Of a stretch of DNA of 64,000 bases, positions 1 through 11,500 are shown piece after piece. The position numbers and the translations under genes were made by a program. Origin of the DNA: Neodontobutis hainanensis (lineage: Eukaryota > Chordata > Actinopteri > Gobiiformes > Odontobutidae). Location: NCBI GenBank assembly GCA_024349245.1, contig JALDNG010000022.1, positions 18,356,001-18,420,000 on the forward strand. The letters run 5' to 3'. The notes beneath the pieces were generated by a model. It had not been told where the DNA came from and made no database searches. It saw only the letters and a program-made list of their open reading frames with translations. Numbering within the stretch: position 1 is the first letter of the stretch; every line of letters begins with the position of its first letter.

Positions 1-204
1 CATTTATTCATTTAGCTGACGCTTTTATCCAAAGCGACTTACATTGTTTTACAGTAATTACCAGTGTTACAGCCACTGGAGGCAAGGTGGGTTAAGTGTC
101 TTGCCCAAGGACACAACGACAGCATGAACTGTGGGGAGAGTGGGAATCGAACCGGCTACCTTCTGGTTGAATGACGACCGCTCTACCACTGAGCTACTGC
201 CGCC
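1..204 (-). mobile_element. tRNA-derived SINE, reverse orientation
   Basis: Read on the minus strand it starts with a tRNA-like head (box A around GTAGCTCAGTGGTAGAGC, box B GGTTCGATTCCC). A core follows containing TTGTGTCCTTGGGCAAG, and then a 3' tail with AAGTCGCTTTGGATAAAAGC, a tail widespread in fish SINEs and, from memory, shared with L2-type LINEs. The window edge may cut the extreme 3' end. Related copies with different tails occur near 11.4, 17.6, 26.9, 55.3 and 63.0 kb. The head abuts the minisatellite that starts at about 205. Confidence 0.85.
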
Positions 205-980
205 CCGTTTTATTCTGGTTTAGTCCTGGTTTAGACCTGGCATAGACTTGGTTTAGACCTGGTTTAGACCTGGCATAGACTTGGTTTAGACCTGGTTTAG
301 ATCTGGTTTAGACATGGTTTAGACCTGGCATAGACCTGGTTTAGACCTGGCTTAGACTTGGCTTAGTCCTGGCATAGACATGGTTTAGTCCTGGTTTAGA
401 CTTGGTTTAGTCCTGGTTTAGTCCTGACATAGACCTGGTTTAGTCCTGGTTAAAACCTGGTTTAGACCTGGTTTAGACTTGGTTTAGTCCTGGTTTAGAC
501 CTGCTTAGGCCTGGTTAAAACCTGGTTTAGACCTGGTTTAGACCTGCTAAGACCTGGTTTAGACCTGGCTTAGACCTGGTTAAAACCTGGTTTAGACCTG
601 GTTTAGACCTGGCTTAGACCTGGTTTAGACCTGCTTAGACCTGGTTTAGACCTGGTTTAGACCTGGCATAGACCTGGTTTAGACCTGGCTTAGACATGGT
701 ATAGACCTGGTTTAGACCTGGCATAGACTTGGCTTAGTCCTGGCATAGACCTGGTTTAGTCCTGGTTTAGACTTGGTTTAGTCCTGGTTTAGTCCTGACA
801 TAGACCTGGTTTAGTCCTGGTTAAAACCTGGTTTAGACCTGGTTTAGACTTGGTTTAGTCCTGGTTTAGACCTGCTTAGGCTTGGTTAAAACCTGGTTTA
901 GACCTGGTTTAGACCTGGCTTAGACCTGGTTTAGACCTGCTTAGACCTGGTTTAGACCTGGTTTAGACCTGGTTTAGAGG
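205..980. repeat. Minisatellite of CTGGTTTAGAC-like units
   Basis: About 65-70 imperfect 11-12 bp units, mainly CTGGTTTAGAC with variants CTGGCATAGAC, CTGGTTTAGTC, CTGGTTAAAAC and CTGCTTAGAC. The variants occur in the same order in two blocks about 371 bp apart (starting near 357 and 728), so the array has a higher-order period as well as the short one. It stops sharply at GAGGATGTCAG near 979. There is no coding potential. Confidence 0.95.
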
Positions 981-3231
981 ATGTCAGATTGGGGATAGTG
1001 ACACAAACAAGGCATTTTGAACACATCAGTGAGAGATTGTGTTACATTTACCTGGAATTACTTTCACATTACTGTTTTTAATTCTGTTCCTTATTTGGTT
1101 TAGTTCAATTTATTTCTGCAATTTTTATTTAATTCTTTCCCCTAAAACTGCAATAAAAGAATAAAAGTCCAAAACAAGTCAATACAGACACATTTACACA
1201 AGACCGAAAAGGTAAAGGCTGAAGCCACTGCTTATTGGCGCCTCTTTTTTCCATACTTCCTTTCACACACAACCCTTTCTATTGTAAAAAACAATCTGAA
1301 CTAAAAGGTGGGCAATATTCCAAATTCAATAGGTCTTCCACAGAAGTTAACTTTTCTAAACATTTCTATAAAAGACAGAGGTTTTCTCAGCAGTATATTG
1401 TGGAAATATATCCTCAATGTACCGTTTAAATTGACAATTAAGCAGATTTAATATTTTTCTCTGACCCCATTTACAGCAGAAAATAGTTTAGTTTGCTTCA
1501 CAAAACTAGGAGTGTGCTGACATTTATCTACAGTAGAAACTAAATTGGCTCTAAATAGATCAAATAAACCCACATTCAAAAAATACTGAACTGTCCCTTT
1601 AAGGAGAAGATTGATCAATGGAGGACCTTTGCTTTCGTGTTGTGTATAAAATGTACTTTCCCACTTCAGAGTAAATATTAATTCAAACTTTAAGAGTATT
1701 TTCTTCACTGTATATATCTTGCCCCAAAGGATAAGCCCCACATTCATTTAAATACATTAAGTGTCATGCATTTTCTCATTGCATCCAGACTACTCCAGCA
1801 TTTTAAGATCTCTAATGACTATTTCTATATCACAACCTAGAAAATAAAGTGAAAAGACTTATTCAGCGAGATATTTTAAGCCTTAGTTATAGTACAGATG
1901 CAATTAAAGACATAGTGTAATTTGACTTTTTCATGCTTCTGTGGATGAGACTGTGGTAACTCTACTGATGTTAAAATTGGCCAAGAAATGTACAACCCTA
2001 TATTATCATCTGAATCTAAAAATCACAATTTAAGATAAAAAAAAGAAGCTAAAAGTATTTTTGACTTTATCAGACTCTAGATTTATTTTAATGGGGAAAC
2101 ACTAGTTTTGTTGATAACTTTCCAAAGTATCCAGTTTTTGGAAGCCCCTGTACAAAAAGGAGGTAGAACGTGTGGTTATTTTAGATTTTACTTGTGTCTT
2201 TTTTTTTCAAGAATTTGGAAGTTTTTGGGGTCTGTTAAACATATTTATAATATACTAATATAATTTTCTAAAACCAAATTATGTACAGCGCAGCGGGCTT
2301 TAATGCTGCTGAGTGTAAACAACACAATTTTACTAGATGCTCACGAACACACCACGACACTGAGGCTATGTCCTAATCAAGTCGATGGACAGTAAAGAGT
2401 AGAAAGGATAAAAAATATGCTTCTCTTCGAGGTCCTTTGAAGGAAAACAAGCCTTAAAATCTCTCTGCTGCGTCGTCTCAGTGTTTTTTTTTTTTTTAAA
2501 GTGGCAGTTGTAAAGCCGTGTCAGTGCATGCTCACAAACAAAAAAAAAGAAGGAAGATAAGCGAGTGTCCTTTGTGTCACAAATGTTCGAGAATTGTTCA
2601 AATACAATCGTTCAGCTTCGACATCCAAGAATATCGAGAGGAATCCAGCTTCAGACTCAGGAGAAAAGTCAGGAAATGGATTTTGACGTTTGTCTCATAT
2701 TAAAAATTAATCAGAAGCCATTGTGTGAACAGGGCCAATAAACAGTAAACGGGCCAATAGACAATGACATCAGTGGATTTGTTAAGAAACAGAGACTCGA
2801 CCAACACTAATACGTGATCCAGGGATAACAGCTGATACCATTGATGAACGATTGTAAGGTTTAGCAACAGCAGAAACCGAATCGAAGCCGAGTCATTGCG
2901 TCAATAGGGCCTGTAGACTCTGACATCAATGAATTTGTAAAGTTGCAGAATTATCCTAAAGGGTAGTACCTCGATGAGAGTTGACCAAGTCAAAGCCGGG
3001 GCGATTGAGACCTTTAGGGACAGAGACTATAAGAAGGTACCATTGAATAATAGTTGAGCAAGGCCCAAATGGAACATTTCAGTATCACATCAACATAAAT
3101 GTGGGGAAATGTGTTGTGTAAATAAGAGCATCATAAATAGTTTTGAAAGTAACATCTGAACAGTGAATGTTAGTAAGTATTAAATACTGTGCAGTGCAAG
3201 ACATAGAGGAAAAAACGATGAAACCAAAAGC
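981..3231. other. AT-rich intergenic DNA, nothing recognised
   Basis: Short open frames only, none with a recognisable protein, and no splice-bounded conserved exon. The sequence is AT-rich with short A/T runs. It lies beyond the 3' side of CAMK4. Confidence 0.5.
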
Positions 3232-3239
3232 CTCTGAAG

Positions 3240-3599
3240 CAGTGGTTCTCAAACTTGTCTGAATTATTTCCACAGGTGTGGCTCTCTAAGGACCACCTTT
3301 ACGACTGATATAACATGGAACACATGACACCCACTCATCACCCCCAGACTACAGTCAGTGGGTGTCTGAGATCAGTGAGCTGCAGAACGGTATTAAGACA
3401 AGTCTGTGGAAGAGGAAGTCTGAATTATCGTTATTAGGGATCAATAAAGTTGAATTTAATTTAAATGATTATGTAAAGGAAGGCAGTTTAGTGATTTTTT
3501 TTAAATAGTAGGGAACAGTAGCAGTGATTCTTGCATAAACACGTGCCGTCTCAGAGACTGTTATAGGACTATTTGGCTGCTGCTAGCTGAGAACCACTG
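3240..3599. mobile_element. hAT-type MITE with 8-bp target duplication
   Basis: The left end reads CAGTGGTTCTCAAAC and the right end reads GCTGAGAACCACTG, an inverted terminal repeat of the hAT (Charlie-like) type. The flanking octamers are CTCTGAAG (3232-3239) and CTCTAAAG (3600-3607), 7 of 8 identical, which is the 8-bp duplication expected of hAT insertion. The 360-bp interior codes for nothing recognisable, so it is a non-autonomous element. Confidence 0.8.
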
Positions 3600-3607
3600 C
3601 TCTAAAG

Positions 3608-5038
3608 CAACACATAGGATCATGAGGAGGGTCTTGGATATTTGGACTTTAATAAGTATTTTTTAATATTATAAGTGGTTCAGTGGGACAAAATTAGAAG
3701 GTCTTGAAACGGTTTTGGTTGGATTACGTGAAGAAAATAAGTAAACTTTGGTCTTGGCCTGGTTTTGATAAAGGGATTTTGAAATATGTGTTAGCACCAG
3801 TTTAAGGTACAACTCTAAGAAAGACCCTAACCAAGTTTTAATATGGGACAATGTGCGTTTTCAGTGTCATTTTTTGTCCAATAATGCACCCAGTTACCCC
3901 ACTGTGTGTATGATTGTGTACGAGGGTTGAATACATTTAGAAAATATGTCCTGGTGTTTCTAAAATGTACATGGGGCCCTTTTCCTGAATTAAATCACAA
4001 GCATCGTAAACCTTTCCGACACATTTTAGTGGCATAACTGTGAAATATAACAATAAAAATCTGTTTATACTTGTCTAAAATAAAAATAAACATTTATTAT
4101 ATACATTGTGTGCTTTTACTTGTTTTCTGCGACAATGAAGGTGATTTGTCATGCTGGGCCTTTTGGACGCTTTGAGACTCTGTACATAATTATGATAAAG
4201 AATGGTGTTAAATCTACAAACTTGTATGACCGGTCTATTTAAAGTTTAAATAGGTACTTTAATGTACTTTGTTGATTTCAATTTGGATTTCTGATATTTT
4301 TTGTCATCAAAAGAAAAAAACACAGCAACAACTAGAGCTCGTCTTGTTCTTTTTTAGATAAACTCTGATTTTAGGCAGAGTTGGCCTTTCATGGGTCTTC
4401 ACAACCACTGCATTTGCTGCCTTCTTTGTTATCTTACACCTACAACATGAATTATAAAAAAGCAGCCACTGAACTGGATTAAATTTGTTGCCTTTGTTAG
4501 CATTTGGGACATGCTGTAAAAATATGCTCTGTTCTGTTACTTTATTCTCTGTTTTTTAATAAATTTATTTTGATGAAAACTAAGTTTTCCTTCACTTTCT
4601 TAAATAGTTTACAAACTGATTTTCTTGTTGAACGCCTTGTCGCCTTGATTCAAACTGCTTTATTATGTTTCTTATTAGTGCAAGAATTTTAATTTGTAGC
4701 AGTCACAGGAAGTGGCTGAAGTAGGAACAGGAAAAAATAAATAAAGGCAGGACACTACAGTGACATCAACCATTTTTTTTCCAATTAGTGGAAGTTTATG
4801 ATATTAAAATTAAAAATAAATTAAAAAAAGTATTGTGGAAGCTAAGGTGCTCTGTCAGCTGTATACCAAATAAGGTCTGGTGAAATTGGCGAAGGTGTGG
4901 TGCACATAAACTGAATCGTACCCCTTTGAGGAAACAAGGCTTTTGTTTTTACTTGGACCAAAAGACCCTAAAGGCAAAATGTCCTGATATTTGCAGAATT
5001 GGAACCTGTTTTTCGGCACAGTTTTGAAGGATCACTGC
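3608..5038 (-). other. Probable CAMK4 3' UTR and downstream flank
   Basis: This stretch lies just beyond the CAMK4 stop codon on the minus strand. Several minus-strand AATAAA hexamers (seen as TTTATT on the plus strand, for example near 4,565) could end the transcript, but I cannot tell which is used. No coding exon was seen. Confidence 0.4.
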
Positions 5039-5551
5039 TCATTGTCTATTGTCCGCCTCTGCCTCCGAGCTGAACCCGTTACTGAGACTGTTGGGGCTCG
5101 GAGGCGTGGCCAAAGGGGGCGTGGTCTCTAGATTGGGGGCGGGGTCTACAGCAGAGAGACTCCTCTGTGCCTGGACTAGGATGTTTTTAGAGATGACTGA
5201 CGTGGGCCGTAACCCGTCGGCTCTTAGCGGGGGTCGAATGGGGGTGGAGTTTGCAACGATGACATCACTGTTGCCGGGCGGAGGTTTGGGACTGCGAGGT
5301 GGAGAAGAAGCAGCGGGTTTTGTTTGCTCGTCTTGATGTTGTTGTTGCGGGGATGTTTCTGTGGGCGTGTCTTGTTTGAGGTTTGGGGTGGGGCCTGAAG
5401 TCTCGGGGGTGGGGCTTGTGGATTCCGGGGGAGGGTCCTGCTGCATGCTGCTCTGTCGGGACGTCCCAGAGGCAGAGATCTCGCAGCTGTCCGTGCGACG
5501 CTTCGACCCCTCGTGCATTCGACTCGTGGCCACCACCGCTTTCATCGCAGC
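5039..5551 (-). CDS. camk4: camk4 coding exon 11 (regulatory tail)
   Basis: Residues 311-480. It opens with AAMKAVVATSR, completing the CaM-binding segment. A tail rich in Ser, Pro, Thr and Gln follows, ending SEAEADNRQ and TGA. The strongly acidic mammalian C-terminus is not seen. The acceptor TTGGTTCAAG follows a weak pyrimidine tract. The GC-rich DNA also opens shadow frames on both strands. Confidence 0.92.
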   Translation of the reverse strand, partial: AAMKAVVATSRMHEGSKRRTDSCEISASGTSRQSSMQQDPPPESTSPTPETSGPTPNLKQDTPTETSPQQQHQDEQTKPAASSPPRSPKPPPGNSDVIVANSTPIRPPLRADGLRPTSVISKNILVQAQRSLSAVDPAPNLETTPPLATPPSPNSLSNGFSSEAEADNRQ

Positions 5552-8500
5552 CTTGAACCAAAATAAAAAAGATATTTACATTAATTATATGTTCCTCTTA
5601 CAACTCGACAGAGACAGAAGCCAGGTCCCTTCCAGGAAACCACGTGTGTGCCTTATTTAAAAAAATAAATAAAATAAAATGCATTAATCCCACTCTAGGG
5701 ATGTAAATCTGGTCGTTTTAGCTTTTATCCCAGAGAAAATCTCCTGAGTTCTGACAGAGCCGGAGGTGTTTAAATGCCACTAAATGTCACTGCTTCAATA
5801 AAAGCCTTTCAGAACCGAAGACCTTCACAAAAAGAAAACTACAAAACCTACAATAATAATAACAATGTACTGTACTCTGTGGCAAGCTGTTTTTGCTTTA
5901 AGGCAACCTTTTGCTGCCGACACATGTTCACTGTCCACTCTGTCTCAACAAACACGGAACAAACACAAAAAAGACTGTAGCTTTAGCCCCATTTCTTTAT
6001 GAATTTATTATGAGTTTTTTATGGGTCTAAAAAAACATGGAAAGTAGTTTTGCGACATGATTCAAATGTTGTGGAAATACCTTTGTTATTGTCTTGGCAA
6101 AATATTTACCACAGGATTTTGTGGTTGAAAACAATTATTGGGTTTTACTTTTTTTTAATAAAAGAAAAACAGGAAAGGTCCCTCTGCTGTTTTTGGAAAT
6201 GAGTGGAGTCTGAAAATCAGGTTGTGCCGCTTTAACCAACTATGATTCTGTGGTGACGCTCAGTGATGCATTTGACAGCAGCATAAAGAGTGGTGTATGT
6301 GGACGATAGAGACACTGGAGGGTCCTAGTGCCTAAAAGTACCACAAAGTGAATGAGTCACGTGGCTGTGATCTTCAGCCTTTGAGACTGGAAACAGCTTT
6401 AAGTGTAAAAGACTTTTTAGTGAGTTAACTGTCCATGACTCAAAAGAGACAGCTGTGCAGTTAACAGTGCAGTCAGGATAACGGCGCTCCAATGAATAAA
6501 AGTAGCTCTGTCCTGTAAGTGTCCTGAACAATAAAGTCTACCGGCAAATAAAACAAAAACTCTCACCTTTAGTTTGCGCCTGGCGTTGAACTCCTGTAGT
6601 TTCCTCTGAGTGGTGTCCATGTGAGAGAACCGAGCAGCTTTGCCCAGGACCCAGGGGTGCAGCAGGGCTTCACGGACGCTCAGACGTTTGTGAGGGTCCA
6701 GCACAATCAGCTTACTCACCTGCAGAGAGAGATACAGCAGGCTTGAGTAAAATGACCGGGGGTTGAATAATAGATGCCAGATTTGAGACAAACCCAAAAT
6801 GAAATGGCATTAAAAGAGATCAATACAATGAATAATGACACTGGACTGAGACAGCGTGATGGGTTAAATGTGATAAAGGGCTTTATTAAAACTGACCAGG
6901 TCTTTGGCGTTGAGAGAGACCTCATCCCACCACGGAGACACAAACTCGTAATCGCAGTTTAAAATGCGACTGTACATGTACTGGTCTCCCCTCGGGTCGA
7001 AGAACGGCTCGAATCCACACAGGCTTCAGAACAAAGAAGATATTAGGTTAATTTAAACAGAGCTTAAAAGAAAAACTTAAGGAGGTAGTTAGATGGTCTA
7101 TGGTCTAAATAATAATACTTTATAAACAGATATTTCTTTATGGAGTTTAACAGCCCAAACCTGTAACTTGTAATTTATGTCATTTATGCAGAGAAACAAG
7201 GCTGATTTGTTGTTAAAGGTACATTATTTAAAATGTTGTATACTACACAACTGAACCAAACCAAAGACATGATACAAAAGCAGTACGTTTTCATTTTCCC
7301 ACAGCACTCTTTACTTAAGGAGGCCACCAGGACAATTCTTTAAAGACATTTGTAATAATTTAACTTGACTTGACCTCTCTTGTGGTACATTCCTGTTGAA
7401 ACAGAGACTAGAGGCAGGGTTTTTAAAGCCTTTGGGGCAAATATTTGAAAGCTATAAATGACATGAATCTTTTATTTTTAGCTCCACCACCTTAACTGAC
7501 AAATCTCTATTGGAAACACTCAACATTATTGGAATGTTAGTCTAGATACGGTTAGTTATCTTAAATTCAGGAGAAGGACCACACACCTCAAACACAAGGC
7601 CCTCTTCTCCGTGTCTGACGCCCGACAGCCCGACATTACAATACTGACAGGTTTTTATCTAAAGCGCCTGCCTTTTGCCATCTGCCCACATCAGGTAAAA
7701 CTATACAGAATTAACATCACAGCTCAATTGATCTGTTTTTGCTTTGAGCAGCTCCGGAAAAACACAAATATCTGTCAACACATTGTAATGAAATTTTACA
7801 CTTCAAGATGTTATATAAGTAAGATAAGTTAGGTAAGATAGGTAAAATTGCAGATTGCCATTCCAGACCTCTTCTTCCTACAGCTTGTGAACATCTATGG
7901 TAGCCCTGGAGGGACATGCTGTTATCTATAAACAAACCTAGTGGTAATGGGCCCAATGAAACAAAATCCATTTAGTTCATAAATGTCTTAAGACCTTATG
8001 CATGAATGTTCATAAAGAAACATGAGGCTGTCCACAGAAACAGGAAGTAATTATACTGAATGTGTTCCACTTGGCTCAGTTGTATAGGCCTTAAAGTTGT
8101 TAAAAGTGTTTGTGTCCTCTGAGCGATACAAAAACCTGGCTGAGTGCTCGGTGCTAATAGACTCACAGTATGTAGAGGATGACTCCCACTGACCACATGT
8201 CCACTTCGGGCCCGTAGGCATTTCCCCGCAGGATTTCTGGAGCTGTGGAGCAGACAGAGCCAGATGGACACACGGAGTAATGAGAAATCCCACAGAGCAG
8301 CTGTTACATTGAATGCCTCGCCAACTGCCTTTGGAAATCACAGCAAACTAAACCTGTCCTGAGGCTTAAAAATGTAAAAACAGTGGATTTTCTGAAGTTT
8401 TGTGCTAATTCTTCTGTGATACAAGTGTTTGAAACTGAAGTCGTGACCCGAGAGAACTGTCTCACGGTCTTTGGACTGATGCAAGGATGAGTCACTTTCT

Positions 8501-11500
8501 CACTTCGATGTCTATGCGTAATTTATCACTGAACCACCTTAAAATATGCAGGAGTTCTGTTCAGACTATTACCTTCTGCTTTGGTTAAAACTCAAGTTCA
8601 AAGTACAGTGGCCTCAAAGGGTAGTAACACCCAGTACTTTCATTTTTAATGAGGAAAAAAAATAAAAAAAAATAAATAAAAAATCAAGAAAAAAGGGTGT
8701 ACTTTATGACATAAAAAAAACACAGACAATAAAATATCACTTGTAGCTGAATGAGTAGCTCATTTATTATTAGTCTTAATTTCAGGGAAAATGTCTGTAT
8801 CAACATTTTCAGGTAGAATCTGTTCCTGCTGCAGCAAACACTCTCTGGGACTGAGCTGGGTTAAAGAGACATTAACACTCTTATTGCCCAAGACAATTTC
8901 TTGAGTCTTTATTTTAGATTTCTGTAATATTAAACCTCAATGTGGACAGCCCGCTCCCTTTTTTATATCTCTGTGGCGTTTTTGAGCCATTTTAAAACAA
9001 TCACAGCTCGCAAAGGAGAAAAGAAAAGTACATGTCAGGTGGCTGGAGTTCATTCAAAAAGACCAAAAGGAGGAGGATAAGGTACAAGAACCCCTTCTTC
9101 CCGACTGGCACTTTCCTTTATTTGAAGAGCCCTTGGGAGATAAATAAAGTTGAAATGAACTGAGTAGAAATTAGAGCTTAAGATACAGCTAAAGTTACAA
9201 TTTGAAATAGAAATTATAGAAACTGGGTCAAAAATTGAGGCTTAAGTGTCTCACCGCAGTATCCCGGAGTCCCACAGACGGTCTTCATTGTAACTTGGTC
9301 ATCGATGATTTTGGATAAACCGAAGTCGGCTGAAAAACATGGGCATAACACTTCAGAGCAGAGGTCTTTAAGTGTTGGGACTCTGGGCCATGCACCAGCA
9401 TCTCCAGGTATTAAAGGGTCAAGATAATGGGTTATTCTTCACATTTATGTCAGTCTTTTTGGATCTGTACTCACATGTCTTAAAGTTTACCACTGGTCTT
9501 TATCAGGACAAAACTAAGACTAAACTGGGCTGAGCTAGGACTAATCTTAGGACTAAAACAGAAAAGTGAATATGGATGAACTACACAGACCAGGGATACA
9601 TCTGGGGATAGATCTGGGACTAAAACAGGATCAAACTAATCTTAAACCAGGCTTTGACACCAAGTGTACACCCTGAACTAAACCCGAAATTAAACTAGGA
9701 TTAATCAAATTTAAACCAGTTCTAAACAGGGCTAAATAAGGTCTTTAAACCTGGTCCAAATACTAGACCGAATTAAGGACTAAACCAACTCTTAAGAAGG
9801 GCTAAACTAGAACTAAACACAGGGCTAAATCTAGGACGAAAAGCTGAGGAAATCCAGTCTAAACCATGTCTTAAGAAATAGTACATTTTTGACTAAACCT
9901 GTAATAAATCTGAGACTAAAGGGCTAAAACTAGAACTAAAAACTACACACTAAACCAGTAATAATCCAGATTAAACCAGGACTATAACCAGGACTGAACC
10001 AAGGCTTTAGACCCTGACTGTGTTCAAGTGTTCATGTGGAGTCCCGCTTGTGTTTTAAGTTGAAGGGCCTTGCTCTGTTACAACACAACCTACACTTCTC
10101 TGTTTGGTTCAAAGCTAAAATCATTTCCAAAAGGAGACAATGTTGGTTGAAGCAGAGGAAACGTGGGCGGACAACATGTGCTTTTCTGTAGAGAGCGAAT
10201 CAGAACAGGTCACTTTGTGGAGGATGAGTTTTGGATGAAATACTTTATCACTAACTTTGAGCCAAAAAACTGAGATGCTGCTTTTCCTTCTGGACAAAAA
10301 AAAAAAAAGATCTATTCATTCCAACCAGTTTCTGAAAAGCTCAAGTGTGTCGTGAGACTGCTTTTCTGTTGCTCTGGCACAAAACTAAATGTGTGAGACT
10401 GGATTTACAGCTCTCAGACGACACAACACATATCTAAAATCCTCAATACTCAGAAAAATATTCAACTACAATAAGACATTAGAAGATAAAATGTCTCAAG
10501 TTTTAATATAAACCTATACCAGGCTTTAATGTATGTGTTTTCAAGGAATTATCTTCAAAATATACGCACAAATATATGAAAGTAAAGCAGAATCAATGTG
10601 TGTAAGGTTCTATGTGAAGTTTGTGTGTATGTGATTATGAATGTAGTGGGTTAATTACCGATCTTCAGAGGAGCGTCCAGCGACAGATCGGCGTAAAGCA
10701 GGTTTTCAGGTTTGAGATCACGATGCACGACGCCATTTTCATGTAAATACTGGAAGAAAAAGTAAACACAATAACACCATGTGAGTTGAATGAAAATGAT
10801 CTGTTATAAACGTCGCTGAGATTTCTAGCTCTTCTTCTTCTCAAAGCCAGTGTATATTAGCTTAACTTCTGTTTTAGATTTTAGATGGAGCCTGTTTTTT
10901 GTGGTTATTGGGTGTCTCTAAGGCAGTAGAAATGCATCTGCGTCACAATACAATCCCAATTTACTGCCTCTGCTTAGCTTCGTTTACTCTTCAACAACAT
11001 CAGCAGAAAACAGTGGAGTCTAAACTGAAGTCGGTTTGTCACTGTGTCGAGCCTGTGTCATATTATTTTACAGAGACATAAAAACACATACCTGCTCTTT
11101 CAGTCTTTTTGAAACACTGCTACTGAGTGTGCTCTCATGTTCTCATATTTGGGGGGTCACACAAACACCATCTTAGAAGTAAGTAGCATATTTTAGCTCA
11201 TGTTTATGTTGCATCCATTATTGTGGCTATATGTTAGCTCTAATCTCTTGGGATTGTCCTGAGCTCTGTCTGGCCTCGTATATAAAGTATATATTCTCAC
11301 AGTTTGTACAATACTTGTTTGAAGATAAAGAAGTGGAGATAAGGATATTGTATAAGAGATCATGTTATTATCATACGCAGTGGCTCAGTGGAAGAACGGT
11401 CGTCCTACAACCAGAAGGTTGGCGGTTCGATTCCCGCTCTCCCCACAGTTCATACTGTTGTTGTGTCCTTGGGCAAGGCACTTAACCCCCCTTGCCTCCA

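Noticed and set aside
5049..5660. Open frames of 95-99 codons on both strands around the last camk4 exon
   Set aside because: Shadows of the GC-rich terminal exon. The conserved CaM-binding sequence identifies the true frame.
11376..11450. Possible tRNA gene (box A and box B present)
   Set aside because: The cloverleaf is incomplete and the sequence continues into a SINE core and tail, so it is a SINE head and not a tRNA gene.
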